Positions 8,621 to 16,639 of a DNA stretch of 62,037 nucleotides are shown piece after piece (positions within the stretch are counted from its first letter, which is position 1; each line of letters begins with the position of its first letter). The DNA is taken from contig JBNJFJ010000003.1 of NCBI GenBank assembly GCA_051746745.1, positions 1 to 62,037 on the forward strand, read 5' to 3'. Source of the stretch: Halolactibacillus sp051746745. Lineage in GTDB: Bacteria; Bacillota; Bacilli; Bacillales; Amphibacillaceae. A program made the translations under genes and the position numbers. Under the pieces are notes generated by a model. It did not search any database. It saw only the letters and a program-made list of their open reading frames with translations, and was not told where the DNA came from.

Positions 8621-10675
8621 CTATTTTTCTTTTGAATATTTCTCAATTATTTTTTGAACAACTTCTTTATCAGGTGCTTCAATAATTCTTTTAACGTCTT
8701 TTTTACTATTAGATAACTTCATTAATTGCATAAGTGCCTTAAGATGTTGTTCCTTATCTACCGCTGCAATGATAACGATTACATTTACTGTATGATCATT
8801 TGAAAAACGAATACCATCTTTTATTGTTAGCAAACTCATTGATGTTTGATTAACACCATACTCAGGACTGGCATGTGGAATAGCTAATCCATTGCCAATA
8901 ATGATATATGGATCATCACTGCAGTTTTCAAGCATTGCTGATATATAGCTCTTCTCAATGTCTCCGTTTTTTAATAAAGGCTCTGATGCTAAATTAATCG
9001 CATCAGTCCATGTCTCTTGACGACTTGTCAGCTGGATTGTTGACTCATTTATTAAGTCTCGTAAATGGTAACTTGGTTTATCATCTGTGACGTCTGTCGA
9101 TACTTGATTTATATCATTTATATAGTTATATAAATCGCGAATGAGTAATTCTTCATTATGAATGGTCGCATGTTTATTAATGATGTCTTTAATACCACGA
9201 ATCCTAAATCCTTGAGATGCGACACCATGAAAATCGATCATGACTTGCTTTCTTAACGCAACTTTCTCTTCCATTTCTAACACTGAACTGGTGATATATA
9301 ATTTCTTCTCAGTTTTTAAATAAACTGGACTAAATACAATATCATAATCTAACGGATAATCATTAAACTCTCGGATAGATAATGAATCCAGGAAAATAAA
9401 CTCAGGAAATAATTGCTTTAACTCTCCAAACATCAGACGAGAAACTGATATACCTTGTGGGCAAACAACTAACGCTTTAATTTTAGTTTCAATCTCTTCT
9501 CCTTGTTTTGTTAGCCAACCACCTATTAACATCGTTAAATACTCCACCTCAAAATCGGGTATCGCTACTCCAATAAATTTAGCCAAAGGGCTAACTGATT
9601 TTTTCACTAAATGATGGAGCTCTCTCAAATTTTTTGTAATTAAGCTATCTGGTTGATTAACTTCTGTTAACCGGTATTTAATTCGATAATAAGCCGGTTT
9701 AATATGCAACAATAGTTTCTCAACCAGTTGATCTCTATTCTGAATAGTGATACATGCTGATTTTTCGAATAATAGTGTCATTTCATCTACTGCATTCTTT
9801 AGGTCCGGCACGTCATCTATTGTTAACTGTTCAGACCAATACACATTAGTAGCTAATAAATGTAATGTGATATATAGACGTTCAACCGTCGGAATGCTCG
9901 GATAGTTTAGTAATAGTTTTTCAGTTACTAAAAATTCTCTGGTGTCAGAGAGTTCTTTATAGTTAATAGCTGTTTGATTAATTATCATTCCTTTTTGTAT
10001 GCGCTTTAATATAATTGAAAATATATAAGGCATACTGACAATTTTTTCATCTGTGAATTTTAAATTCAATTCATTCTCTGCTTTTTCAATACTCTTTTTT
10101 ATTTCTTCGACTTCATTGGCCTGTATACTCGAAACGTTTTCAATTATATCTTTGCCATTATTCAATCTAAGTAGTTGGTCCACCACAGCAATTAACAATT
10201 TTCTAATATTAAACTCTGTACCTTTTAAGAGATAGCCTGCTTTTCTCGAATAATGAATAGACAAGTTATACTCTTTAACGTAATTCTTAGCTTTTTTTAA
10301 ATCACTTAAGATCGTATTCTTACTGACTTCTAATTCTGAAGTGAAATGAATGATCGACAGCTCATCAAAAGCACTTGCTAACATGAGTAAGATAATGTTG
10401 ACTCTTTCATCACTATTTAATACTTTTGATACTGCATCATCTTCAGCGCTTGATAGAAAAGTTTTTATAATCACTGGATCAATTACAAAAACACCTTGTC
10501 TAGTTCTCTCAATTTCAGGTAAGTTCTTCGTAGTTAACCAATAATTGATTTTCTCCATACTGTAATCTACTTGTCGTCTTGTTACTTCATATTTCCTTTC
10601 TAATTCTTTTGTTTTGATGTTAGGATTACTTATTAACTCGTTAATGAATAAATTACTTCGATCATCAAGTTGCAT
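8621..10675 (-). CDS. PRD-domain transcriptional activator with EIIB- and EIIA-like domains (MtlR/ManR type)
   Basis: 684-residue regulator of the PTS operon. Order of domains: an N-terminal helix-turn-helix (residues 1-70, KTKELERKYEVTRRQVDYSM), a second DNA-binding-type region, and two PTS regulation domains (roughly 190-390, with LLLHIKPAYYRIKY in the second). Next come a Gat-like EIIB with cysteine near 405 (VVCPQGISVSRL) and a C-terminal EIIA with histidine near 601 (LAIPHASPEYG). This architecture belongs to DNA-binding activators controlled by PTS phosphorylation, unlike the short RNA-binding LicT type. It is the first gene of the operon it presumably controls. The start is ATG after GAGAGGTGAT. 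Confidence 0.9.
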   Translation of the reverse strand: MQLDDRSNLFINELISNPNIKTKELERKYEVTRRQVDYSMEKINYWLTTKNLPEIERTRQGVFVIDPVIIKTFLSSAEDDAVSKVLNSDERVNIILLMLASAFDELSIIHFTSELEVSKNTILSDLKKAKNYVKEYNLSIHYSRKAGYLLKGTEFNIRKLLIAVVDQLLRLNNGKDIIENVSSIQANEVEEIKKSIEKAENELNLKFTDEKIVSMPYIFSIILKRIQKGMIINQTAINYKELSDTREFLVTEKLLLNYPSIPTVERLYITLHLLATNVYWSEQLTIDDVPDLKNAVDEMTLLFEKSACITIQNRDQLVEKLLLHIKPAYYRIKYRLTEVNQPDSLITKNLRELHHLVKKSVSPLAKFIGVAIPDFEVEYLTMLIGGWLTKQGEEIETKIKALVVCPQGISVSRLMFGELKQLFPEFIFLDSLSIREFNDYPLDYDIVFSPVYLKTEKKLYITSSVLEMEEKVALRKQVMIDFHGVASQGFRIRGIKDIINKHATIHNEELLIRDLYNYINDINQVSTDVTDDKPSYHLRDLINESTIQLTSRQETWTDAINLASEPLLKNGDIEKSYISAMLENCSDDPYIIIGNGLAIPHASPEYGVNQTSMSLLTIKDGIRFSNDHTVNVIVIIAAVDKEQHLKALMQLMKLSNSKKDVKRIIEAPDKEVVQKIIEKYSKEK

Positions 10676-10699
10676 GGTAGATCACCTCTCTATGTTTTG

Positions 10700-10705
10700 A
10701 TTGTA
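10700..10705 (-). promoter_or_regulatory. Candidate -10 of the polyol operon promoter
   Basis: TACAAT preceded by TGT on the minus strand, 25 nt upstream of the regulator ATG. The region 17 nt upstream (TACAAA) is a poor -35, as expected for an activator-dependent promoter. Inference from sequence only. Confidence 0.4.
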
Positions 10706-10724
10706 ACACCGTCTTTTTTGGTTT

Positions 10725-10739
10725 TGTATTCGTTTTCAT
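10725..10739 (-). promoter_or_regulatory. cre site (CcpA operator)
   Basis: The minus-strand 15-mer ATGAAAACGAATACA fits every position of the remembered cre consensus WTGNAANCGNWNNCW. It overlaps the -35 region of the candidate promoter, so bound CcpA would block transcription of the polyol operon when glucose is present. Confidence 0.65.
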
Positions 10740-10757
10740 CCCATTTTATTGCAACAT

Positions 10758-10786
10758 CCTTTGTGCATCACTGTGATGCACAAAGG
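10758..10786. promoter_or_regulatory. Perfect 29-bp palindrome, candidate activator operator
   Basis: CCTTTGTGCATCA and its exact reverse complement flank a three-base centre (CTG). No T-run follows on either strand, so it is not itself a terminator. It ends 20 nt upstream of the cre site and about 55-80 bp upstream of the probable start point, where PRD-type activators commonly bind. The assignment to the adjacent regulator is inference. Confidence 0.5.
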
Positions 10787-10813
10787 AAAAAGCCTTACAT
10801 ATCAAGGCTTTTT
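10787..10813. terminator. Bidirectional intrinsic terminator
   Basis: Arms AAAAAGCCTT and AAGGCTTTTT around a seven-base loop (ACATATC) give a stem with a T-run on either strand. It directly abuts the 29-bp palindrome and insulates the polyol operon from genes at higher coordinates. Confidence 0.7.
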
Positions 10814-10972
10814 TAGTTTAGTTAGAATTTAAGGCATGATTAAAGCAAACACTAAATTCGGCTTTATATACTTTATTATATATAAAATATAGCTTGTGCG
10901 GGTTGTCTTTCAATTTCAAATCTGACAAATTACTACTGACAGATTTAAAGTGAATATTTCTAAAAAAATAAA

Positions 10973-11034
10973 TGAAAAAACAAACACATCGTTCCATCGA
11001 GATTTTATCTCTCCGGTGTAACGACGTATTTGTT
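10973..11034 (-). terminator. Terminator of the 62-residue zinc-ribbon gene
   Basis: On the minus strand AACAAATACGTCGTT pairs with AACGATGTGTTTGTT at 13 of 15 positions. A nested GAGAT/ATCTC stem sits in the loop, and a T-rich tract follows. It lies about 45 nt after the stop codon at 11078. Confidence 0.65.
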
Positions 11035-11077
11035 CCATTTCGTTAATATCAAGTAAGACAAAATTCACCTACAATAA

Positions 11078-11266
11078 TTAACACTCACCACATGTCTGTT
11101 GCTTTTTACTCTTAAACTTCGTCCATGTTTTTTCAAAGTTATTGCCACACCCACATTTGAATAATAACTTTTGTGAATAGCCATGGTATTCTGTCGATAG
11201 TAATTGCGCATCTGTTTTTGTTTCTACGTAATGTCTGATCTCATCGATCGTCCAGCGTTTATTCAT
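11078..11266 (-). CDS. Small zinc-ribbon protein, 62 residues
   Basis: Starts MNKRWTIDEIRHYVETKTDA and ends with two cysteine pairs: CGC in LLFKCGCGNNFEKTW, then CGEC at the very C-terminus, which can chelate one zinc. The pattern (DEI..YV, LLSTEY, LLFKCGCGN.F..TW..FK) resembles the repeat unit found in several phage and Bacillus zinc-finger/homing-endonuclease-associated proteins, but here only one unit is present. An ATG ten codons further upstream lacks a Shine-Dalgarno, whereas this start follows AGGAGGGTAAC. Function unknown; DNA or RNA binding is possible. It stands alone between two terminators. Confidence 0.65.
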   Translation of the reverse strand: MNKRWTIDEIRHYVETKTDAQLLSTEYHGYSQKLLFKCGCGNNFEKTWTKFKSKKQQTCGEC

Positions 11267-11395
11267 TGTTACCCTCCTATCATCCATTCGATTCACCGTC
11301 AGTTCTCACGTTTATACGGTATTTAAAATATTTACTGCGGTACTTATCCGTCAACAGTTTGTGCACCATCAGGCCCGATTGGACTCATTTATCGA

Positions 11396-11430
11396 AAAAA
11401 AGAACCTCTTTTGAAAAAGAGGTTCTTTTT
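11396..11430 (-). terminator. Terminator of the rplM-rpsI operon
   Basis: Minus-strand stem AAAAAGAACCTCTTTT / AAAAGAGGTTCTTTTT with a short loop and trailing Ts, 17 nt after the rpsI stop. The A/T symmetry would allow it to act on both strands. Confidence 0.85.
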
Positions 11431-11446
11431 GAATTCTTTAAACATA

Positions 11447-11839
11447 TTAACGTTTTGAGAATTGTGGTGCACGACGAGCGCCTTTAAGACCAGGCTTCTT
11501 ACGTTCTTTCATACGAGCGTCACGTGTTAAGAATCCAGCGCGCTTAAGTGTTGCGCGGTATTCTGGATCTGCTTCTAACAATGCGCGAGCTACACCATGA
11601 CGAATTGCACCAGCTTGACCAGTGAATCCACCACCATGAACGTTAACTAATACATCGTAAGTACCTTCAGTTTCTGTTGATACTAGAGGTTGCTTGATGA
11701 TTGTACGTAATGTTTCATATGGGAAATAACTTTCCGCATCACGATTATTTACTGTAATTTGACCAGTCCCAGGTACTAAACGTACGCGAGCTGTTGAACT
11801 TTTACGGCGTCCGGTACCGTAGTATTGTACTTGTGCCAC
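11447..11839 (-). CDS. rpsI: 30S ribosomal protein S9
   Basis: 130 residues ending in the canonical basic tail GLKGARRAPQFSKR, whose last arginine contacts P-site tRNA. The start is GTG (GTG-GCA-CAA), nine bases after AGGAGG, giving MAQVQYYGTGRRKSS. Second gene of the rplM-rpsI pair, 20 nt after rplM, with a strong terminator behind it. Confidence 0.98.
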   Translation of the reverse strand: MAQVQYYGTGRRKSSTARVRLVPGTGQITVNNRDAESYFPYETLRTIIKQPLVSTETEGTYDVLVNVHGGGFTGQAGAIRHGVARALLEADPEYRATLKRAGFLTRDARMKERKKPGLKGARRAPQFSKR

Positions 11840-11859
11840 TATGCGTTACCTCCTTTAAA

Positions 11860-12297
11860 TTATCCGCGAAGTTCGTAAACTTCTGGTTTTTGTGCTGCAT
11901 GTGTGTGTTCTGCTCCACGGAATACGTGAAGTTTTTTAGCCATTTTACGACCTAATTTACCTTTTGGAAGCATACCTTTGATTGTTAGTTCTAACATTTT
12001 CTCAGGTTTCTTCTCACGCATTTCACCAGCTGATGTGCTTGTTAAGCCACCTGGGTGATTTGAGTGACGGTGATACATTTTGTCTTTAAGTTTGTTACCA
12101 GTTAATTCGATTTTCTCTGCGTTGATGATAATTACGTGATCACCAGTGTCAACGTGTGGTGTGTAAGTTACTTTATGCTTACCACGTAGTAGTGAAGCGA
12201 CTTCACTTGATAAACGACCAAGTGTTTTGCCTTCAGCATCAACTACTAGCCATTTGCGTTCAATGTTCGTTTCATTTGCCATGAAAGTTGTGCGCAT
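11860..12297 (-). CDS. rplM: 50S ribosomal protein L13
   Basis: 145 residues from MRTTFMANETNIERKW to KPEVYELRG, matching Bacillus L13 throughout (GRLSSEVASLLRGKHK, YTPHVDTGDHVIIINAEKI). Two in-frame ATGs are six bases apart; only the second is correctly spaced (nine bases) from AGGAGG, so I start there. First gene of its operon, with its own promoter at 12424-12452. Confidence 0.98.
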   Translation of the reverse strand: MRTTFMANETNIERKWLVVDAEGKTLGRLSSEVASLLRGKHKVTYTPHVDTGDHVIIINAEKIELTGNKLKDKMYHRHSNHPGGLTSTSAGEMREKKPEKMLELTIKGMLPKGKLGRKMAKKLHVFRGAEHTHAAQKPEVYELRG

Positions 12298-12423
12298 ATT
12301 CATTACCCTCCTGTATATCTTGTCTTTCGATGTTTTTTGTCCAATTATATTGGTTTGATCTTATATTCTACACAATTAACTTTCCGGGGCTAATCGTGGT
12401 ATAGAAATAAAATGCCATAGACC

Positions 12424-12452
12424 ATCTTATCCTAAATATCGACGAATGTCAA
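12424..12452 (-). promoter_or_regulatory. Promoter of rplM-rpsI
   Basis: TTGACA at 12447-12452 and TAAGAT at 12424-12429 on the minus strand with exact 17-bp spacing. It is followed by a leader of about 120 nt before rplM. It lies just downstream of truA, separating the r-protein pair from the truA transcript. Confidence 0.8.
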
Positions 12453-12481
12453 TAGCTGTTCGCCCGGTTCCGTTGTTTTTT

Positions 12482-13240
12482 TCAAAACTTTTTTTCATTT
12501 ACATCGTAAATCACGTGTTTTAAGTATAAACCTTTAGCTGGCGCGGTTTTTCCGAGGGTATTTCTGTCAAAATTCTCGAGTGCTTGACGGATCACTTCCG
12601 GCGGTTTTCGCCTTTGTCCCACGTCAATTAAGCTACCGACAATAATCCGTACCATGTTGTATAAAAAGCCACTGCCACTGATTGTAAAAACAACCTCATC
12701 TGCTTGGTATTCACACGTCGCATGAAAAATCGTCCGTACTTTAGAGTCCTTCACATTACTTTTAGAGGAACAAAAAGCGGTAAAGTCATGGGTGCCAACC
12801 AAATACTGACAGGCTTTATTCATTGCCGCAACATCCAATGGCATCCTAACGTAATGGCTGTAATGGCGTTTAAACGGGTCAATAAGGGTTGTATTATACA
12901 TACGATACTCATACCACTTCTCAATCACGTTAAAGCGCGCATGAAAATCATCTGCCACTTGATGCACATCGGTAATAACGATATCATCTGGCAACTGACT
13001 ATTTATAGCCCGTACCCAATTTCCTTCAGGAATCCTTAACGTACTATCAAAGTGAAATGCTTGTCCTAACGCATGAACCCCGGCATCTGTTCGACCTGAG
13101 GCGGTAATCTTTATTTGTTCTCCTTTATGAATACGGGTTAAGGCCGCCTCAATCACAGCTTGAACCGTGAGTTGATTAGGCTGTACTTGATAGCCACGAT
13201 AACGCGTGCCATCATAACTCACCCGAGCGAGTAAACGCAT
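12482..13240 (-). CDS. truA: tRNA pseudouridine(38-40) synthase TruA
   Basis: Forms pseudouridine at positions 38-40 of the tRNA anticodon arm. 252 residues starting MRLLARVSYDGTRYRGYQ. The catalytic aspartate is in ASGRTDAGVHALGQ near residue 52, and the C-terminal motif GSGFLYNMVRIIVGSL is intact. The upstream ATG (13249) sits on the Shine-Dalgarno itself, so the second ATG is used. In Bacillus truA follows ecfT directly; here an acetyltransferase gene separates them. Confidence 0.95.
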   Translation of the reverse strand: MRLLARVSYDGTRYRGYQVQPNQLTVQAVIEAALTRIHKGEQIKITASGRTDAGVHALGQAFHFDSTLRIPEGNWVRAINSQLPDDIVITDVHQVADDFHARFNVIEKWYEYRMYNTTLIDPFKRHYSHYVRMPLDVAAMNKACQYLVGTHDFTAFCSSKSNVKDSKVRTIFHATCEYQADEVVFTISGSGFLYNMVRIIVGSLIDVGQRRKPPEVIRQALENFDRNTLGKTAPAKGLYLKHVIYDVNEKKF

Positions 13241-13267
13241 GTTGATCATCCTTTGTTACATTTTTCT

Positions 13268-14056
13268 TTAATTTCTCTCGTTCTCGTCTTTATACCACGA
13301 AACAGGCACTGACGAAAAATCATCGAATAGATGTAAATCGCGTTCTAAGTAGTTTACTAGTAAATCTGCCATCTTCACCGCATCACCGACATAACAATCA
13401 GCCTCACCAAATCGTGCTGTTGTCATACACCCTTCCGCCAAGAATGGTTCCGTCATTTTCACATATTTATCGGAAATGCCGCCTTTCACATGACGGTATG
13501 TCGCCGCATGTTGCTGAGCACCGTTAGGCAATTTAACTTTAAAGCGTACTGGCCGGTCAGTTAGACGATCAGGCACATCCATCCATTCTTCTACACTGTG
13601 TAAAAACGTATTTTTATCCATCCCGACACCCATAAATAATAGCTTTGCTTTATAATCATATAATTTACCGAAACAACCGTAGCGATGGCACGGTGTCCCG
13701 TGTGTATCATCTTTTAAATACTTATCACTTTTCTCACCAATCGCCGCCACCGAATGGGTCGGATGAAGCGAACGATTCACGCCTTCTCTTTTCAGAAAAA
13801 GATTAGGTAATATTCCGACACAACTCGGCTCTGTCTTTGGATCAAAGAGTAGTTTTTTCTCTCCCATCTGTTCCCACGTGTGGGTTGGGAAAATTAAGAG
13901 ACCTTCTTTAAAATAATCGATGAGGACATCTAGCACCCCTTCTGCACGATCTTCTACTTCTCCAATGGCTTTCATAGATGAATGGATAAGGACCGTGTCA
14001 GACGGTTGTAAATCCATACTAACAAGCTGTTGTTTTAACTGATCTTTTGAATACAT
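13268..14056 (-). CDS. AAC(3)-family N-acetyltransferase (YokD-like)
   Basis: 262 residues of the antibiotic N3'-acetyltransferase fold, which transfers acetyl from acetyl-CoA to an amino group. Family landmarks: VLIHSSMKAIG near 23, LIFPTHTW near 55, SLHPTHSVAAIG near 97 with the catalytic-type histidine, and LFMGVGMDKNTFLH near 141. Many chromosomal members have no resistance role and unknown acceptors, so I assign no drug substrate. It sits between truA and ecfT, a place with no gene in Bacillus, and is probably an insertion; base composition looks like its neighbours. It could be carried on the ecf transcript; the 110-nt gap shows no clear terminator. Confidence 0.88.
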   Translation of the reverse strand: MYSKDQLKQQLVSMDLQPSDTVLIHSSMKAIGEVEDRAEGVLDVLIDYFKEGLLIFPTHTWEQMGEKKLLFDPKTEPSCVGILPNLFLKREGVNRSLHPTHSVAAIGEKSDKYLKDDTHGTPCHRYGCFGKLYDYKAKLLFMGVGMDKNTFLHSVEEWMDVPDRLTDRPVRFKVKLPNGAQQHAATYRHVKGGISDKYVKMTEPFLAEGCMTTARFGEADCYVGDAVKMADLLVNYLERDLHLFDDFSSVPVSWYKDENERN

Positions 14057-14166
14057 CGGTACACCCCTTTTTTATGTATGACGCGATTTTTATCGGTAGT
14101 GACATAGTAAAACCTGGCATGACCAAGAGGCCATACCAGTGGTCGTGTGTATCACACATGCACCTA

Positions 14167-14964
14167 TTATGTTCGAAGGACAAACAAACCCATCATTACA
14201 ACTAAAAATAAAGCAATCGCAACATAATCTCGTCCAACAATCTCTAATTCTCTTAGGCGCGTACGTCCTTCACCACCACGATAGCCTCTGGCTTCCATAG
14301 CCATTGCTAATTCTTCAGCACGTTTAAATGCACTAACAAATAGCGGCACAAGTAACGGAACGACCGCTTGAATCCGCTCTTTTAAAGGGCCTGTCTTAAA
14401 ATCAACCCCTCGTGACGCTTGAGCTTTTGAGATCTTTTCTGTCTCTTGCATCAACGTTGGAATAAACCTTAAAGAAATAGACATCATCAGTGCCAGTTCA
14501 TGGACCGGAAATTTAATTTTCTTTAATGGATGCAGTAATGTTTCAATCGCATCGGTAATTTCAATTGGGGTCGTTGTCAGTGTTAACAGCGACGTAATTA
14601 AAATCAATAGGAAAAACCGCAGCGAAATTTGAAACCCTTGAATGAGTGCGCCGGAATAAATCGGAAACCCTAAAATAGTCGTTAGCACATCGCCCTCTCG
14701 TGTCACGAATAGATGTAACAAGAAGGTAAACACAATTAAGAACCATACCGGTTTTAAGCCTTTTAATAAAAAGCGCGGCTTGATTTTCGTCAGTGCTGCA
14801 GATGACAAACTAAACACTGTCAGCCATAAATAGCTATAGGCATTATTCGCAAAGAAGACAATGACGACAAAGGTAAAAATCATCATAATTTTCGTTCTCG
14901 GGTCGAGTTTATGCACAACAGAATCAGCTGGCACATATTGGCCAATAATTAAAGAACTCGCCAT
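14167..14964 (-). CDS. ecfT: ECF transporter transmembrane protein EcfT
   Basis: 265-residue membrane coupling subunit of energy-coupling-factor vitamin transporters. It has a cluster of hydrophobic helices, then two coupling-helix motifs of the Ala-Arg-Gly type (KAQASRGVDF and MAMEARGYRG) that dock in the two ATPases, and a final C-terminal helix. The start is ATG, overlapping the ecfA2 stop by one base (TAATG), with AGGAGG nine bases upstream. No substrate-binding S component is in the window, consistent with a shared group-II ECF module. Confidence 0.96.
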   Translation of the reverse strand: MASSLIIGQYVPADSVVHKLDPRTKIMMIFTFVVIVFFANNAYSYLWLTVFSLSSAALTKIKPRFLLKGLKPVWFLIVFTFLLHLFVTREGDVLTTILGFPIYSGALIQGFQISLRFFLLILITSLLTLTTTPIEITDAIETLLHPLKKIKFPVHELALMMSISLRFIPTLMQETEKISKAQASRGVDFKTGPLKERIQAVVPLLVPLFVSAFKRAEELAMAMEARGYRGGEGRTRLRELEIVGRDYVAIALFLVVMMGLFVLRT

Positions 14965-15827
14965 TATCTGCCACCTCCTAATTGCGCTTTTATTTCCGTA
15001 ACTAAATCATCAACGGAATGTTTATCATACGTAATTTTAATCCCTAGACGGGCCTCTAAATCCATTAAAAATTGAATTTCTTCTGGCACATCAAGCTGTA
15101 CTTGTTTTAATCGTTCTTTTTGGACAAAGATATCCTCAGGCTTACCTTCTAAATGCTTCTTTCCCTGCTCTAAAATGATCACATGGTCAGCATACTTTAA
15201 GGCATCTTCCATACTGTGCGTCACGAGAATGGTCGTTAACCCTTTTTCATGATGGAGGCGGTAAAACATGTCCATCACTTCTTGTTGTCCCTTTGGATCA
15301 AGTCCTGCCGTCGGTTCATCCAAGACGAGTACTTCTGGTTCCATCGCAAGAACGCCGGCAATGGCCACGCGACGCATTTGTCCCCCGCTTAAATCAAACG
15401 GTGAACGGTCAAGTAATGAGGTATCCAAATTAACAGCTTCTAGCACTTTCGGTAACCGCGCCTGAATCTCATCTTCTGTAGCACCAAAATTCTTCGGTCC
15501 AAAGGCGATATCCTTTTCAATTGTTTCTTCAAATAATTGGTGTTCAGGGTATTGAAACACAACCCCTACTTTTTCTCGCAAACCTTTAATGTTAGCCGTT
15601 TTCTCATCAGATTTCAGCTGGTAATTCCCAATCTGAAGCTCACCTGATGTCGGTTTCAGTAGCCCATTAAGATGTTGAATCAAGGTTGACTTACCTGAAC
15701 CGGTATGGCCAACAATGGCCACAAATTGCCCTGACTTTATGTTAAATGATAAATCCTTTAACGCATGATATTCAAAAGGGCTATTCGGTTGATACGTATG
15801 ACTTACTTCTTTGAATGAAATGTCCAT
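14964..15827 (-). CDS. ecfA2: ECF transporter ATPase EcfA2
   Basis: 287-residue ATPase. Walker A is GHTGSGKST near 39, the Q-loop lies in FQYPEHQLFEET, the signature is LSGGQMRRVAIAG, and Walker B is VLVLDEPTAGLD. The C-terminal extension after residue 240 is typical of EcfA' for dimerisation. It overlaps ecfA1 by 25 nt and ecfT by one, giving strict translational coupling and a 1:1:1 module. Confidence 0.97.
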   Translation of the reverse strand: MDISFKEVSHTYQPNSPFEYHALKDLSFNIKSGQFVAIVGHTGSGKSTLIQHLNGLLKPTSGELQIGNYQLKSDEKTANIKGLREKVGVVFQYPEHQLFEETIEKDIAFGPKNFGATEDEIQARLPKVLEAVNLDTSLLDRSPFDLSGGQMRRVAIAGVLAMEPEVLVLDEPTAGLDPKGQQEVMDMFYRLHHEKGLTTILVTHSMEDALKYADHVIILEQGKKHLEGKPEDIFVQKERLKQVQLDVPEEIQFLMDLEARLGIKITYDKHSVDDLVTEIKAQLGGGR

Positions 15828-16639
15828 AGTTGATCTAATAGCTCCTTTTGCGTTAATGGTTGTTGATCAAAATCAACGGTATCTTTCAATCGATTCGTTA
15901 CTTTAGCTGTAAACGGCACATCTAAGCCAATCTCACGCAAAGCTTCTTCTTGCTTAAACAGTTCCCGCGGAACAGTTTCTATCCAAATTTCACCGTCATT
16001 CATGACAATCACCCGGTCCGCCCCGACAATTTCATTTAAATCATGGGTAATACTCACCAAGTTTACTTTTGTTTCTTCTCGTAAATCATTGACCGTCATC
16101 ATGATTTCTTTTCTACCTCTTGGGTCAAGCATAGCTGTTGCTTCATCCAAGATAATCAGGTCCGGTTGAATCGCAAGGACCCCAGCGATTGCCACCCGCT
16201 GTTTTTGCCCACCAGAAAGACGATGCGGCTCATGAAACAAATAATCTGACATCCGCACGCTTGCTAAACTCTCTTCAATTCGTTTCATCATCGTTTCTCG
16301 TTCAACCCCACGGTTTTCTAGTCCAAAAGCGACATCGTCTCTTACCGTTGTCCCAACAAATTGGTTGTCAGGATTTTGAAAGACCATCCCTACCTTTTCG
16401 CGAACATCCCATACCGTCTCAGGCGTTACTTCGATGCCGTGGACATAAATCGTCCCCTCATCAGGAAACAACAAACCATTCATTAACTTAGCAATTGTTG
16501 ATTTACCAGAACCATTGTGTCCTAAAATAGCCACCCATTCATCTTGTTTGATTGAAAAGCTTACATTTTTAAGGACCCACGGTTGGTCTTCTGCATATCT
16601 AAATGACACATTTTCAAAAATGACTTGATCCGTTGCCAT
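15803..16639 (-). CDS. ecfA1: ECF transporter ATPase EcfA1
   Basis: 278 residues starting MATDQVIFENVSFRY. Walker A is GHNGSGKST, the Q-loop is in FQNPDNQFVGTTV, the signature is LSGGQKQRVAIAG, and Walker B is LIILDEATAMLD. It pairs with EcfA2 to power EcfT. The second ATG is preferred because GGGGGA lies seven bases upstream, whereas the first ATG is only one base away. First gene of ecfA1-ecfA2-ecfT. Confidence 0.97.
   Translation of the reverse strand: MATDQVIFENVSFRYAEDQPWVLKNVSFSIKQDEWVAILGHNGSGKSTIAKLMNGLLFPDEGTIYVHGIEVTPETVWDVREKVGMVFQNPDNQFVGTTVRDDVAFGLENRGVERETMMKRIEESLASVRMSDYLFHEPHRLSGGQKQRVAIAGVLAIQPDLIILDEATAMLDPRGRKEIMMTVNDLREETKVNLVSITHDLNEIVGADRVIVMNDGEIWIETVPRELFKQEEALREIGLDVPFTAKVTNRLKDTVDFDQQPLTQKELLDQLWTFHSKK

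Larger units (their letters stand above)
10676..11077. other. Non-coding stretch upstream of the polyol operon
   Basis: 402 nt with no credible gene. It holds, in order, the regulator's ribosome-binding site, a -10, a cre site, a 29-bp palindrome, a bidirectional terminator, an AT-rich section (10815-10970) in which I see nothing definite, and the terminator of the zinc-ribbon gene. Confidence 0.7.

Noticed and set aside
10758..10786. Palindrome as an intrinsic terminator
   Set aside because: No T-run follows on either strand; the adjacent hairpin at 10787-10813 is the terminator.
11266..11487. 73-residue plus-strand frame near the rpsI terminator
   Set aside because: Runs through the terminator hairpin into antisense rpsI and has no ribosome-binding site.
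13268..14056. Calling the AAC(3)-family gene an aminoglycoside resistance determinant
   Set aside because: The fold family is broad and chromosomal members often lack drug activity; nothing in the sequence or context shows the acceptor.
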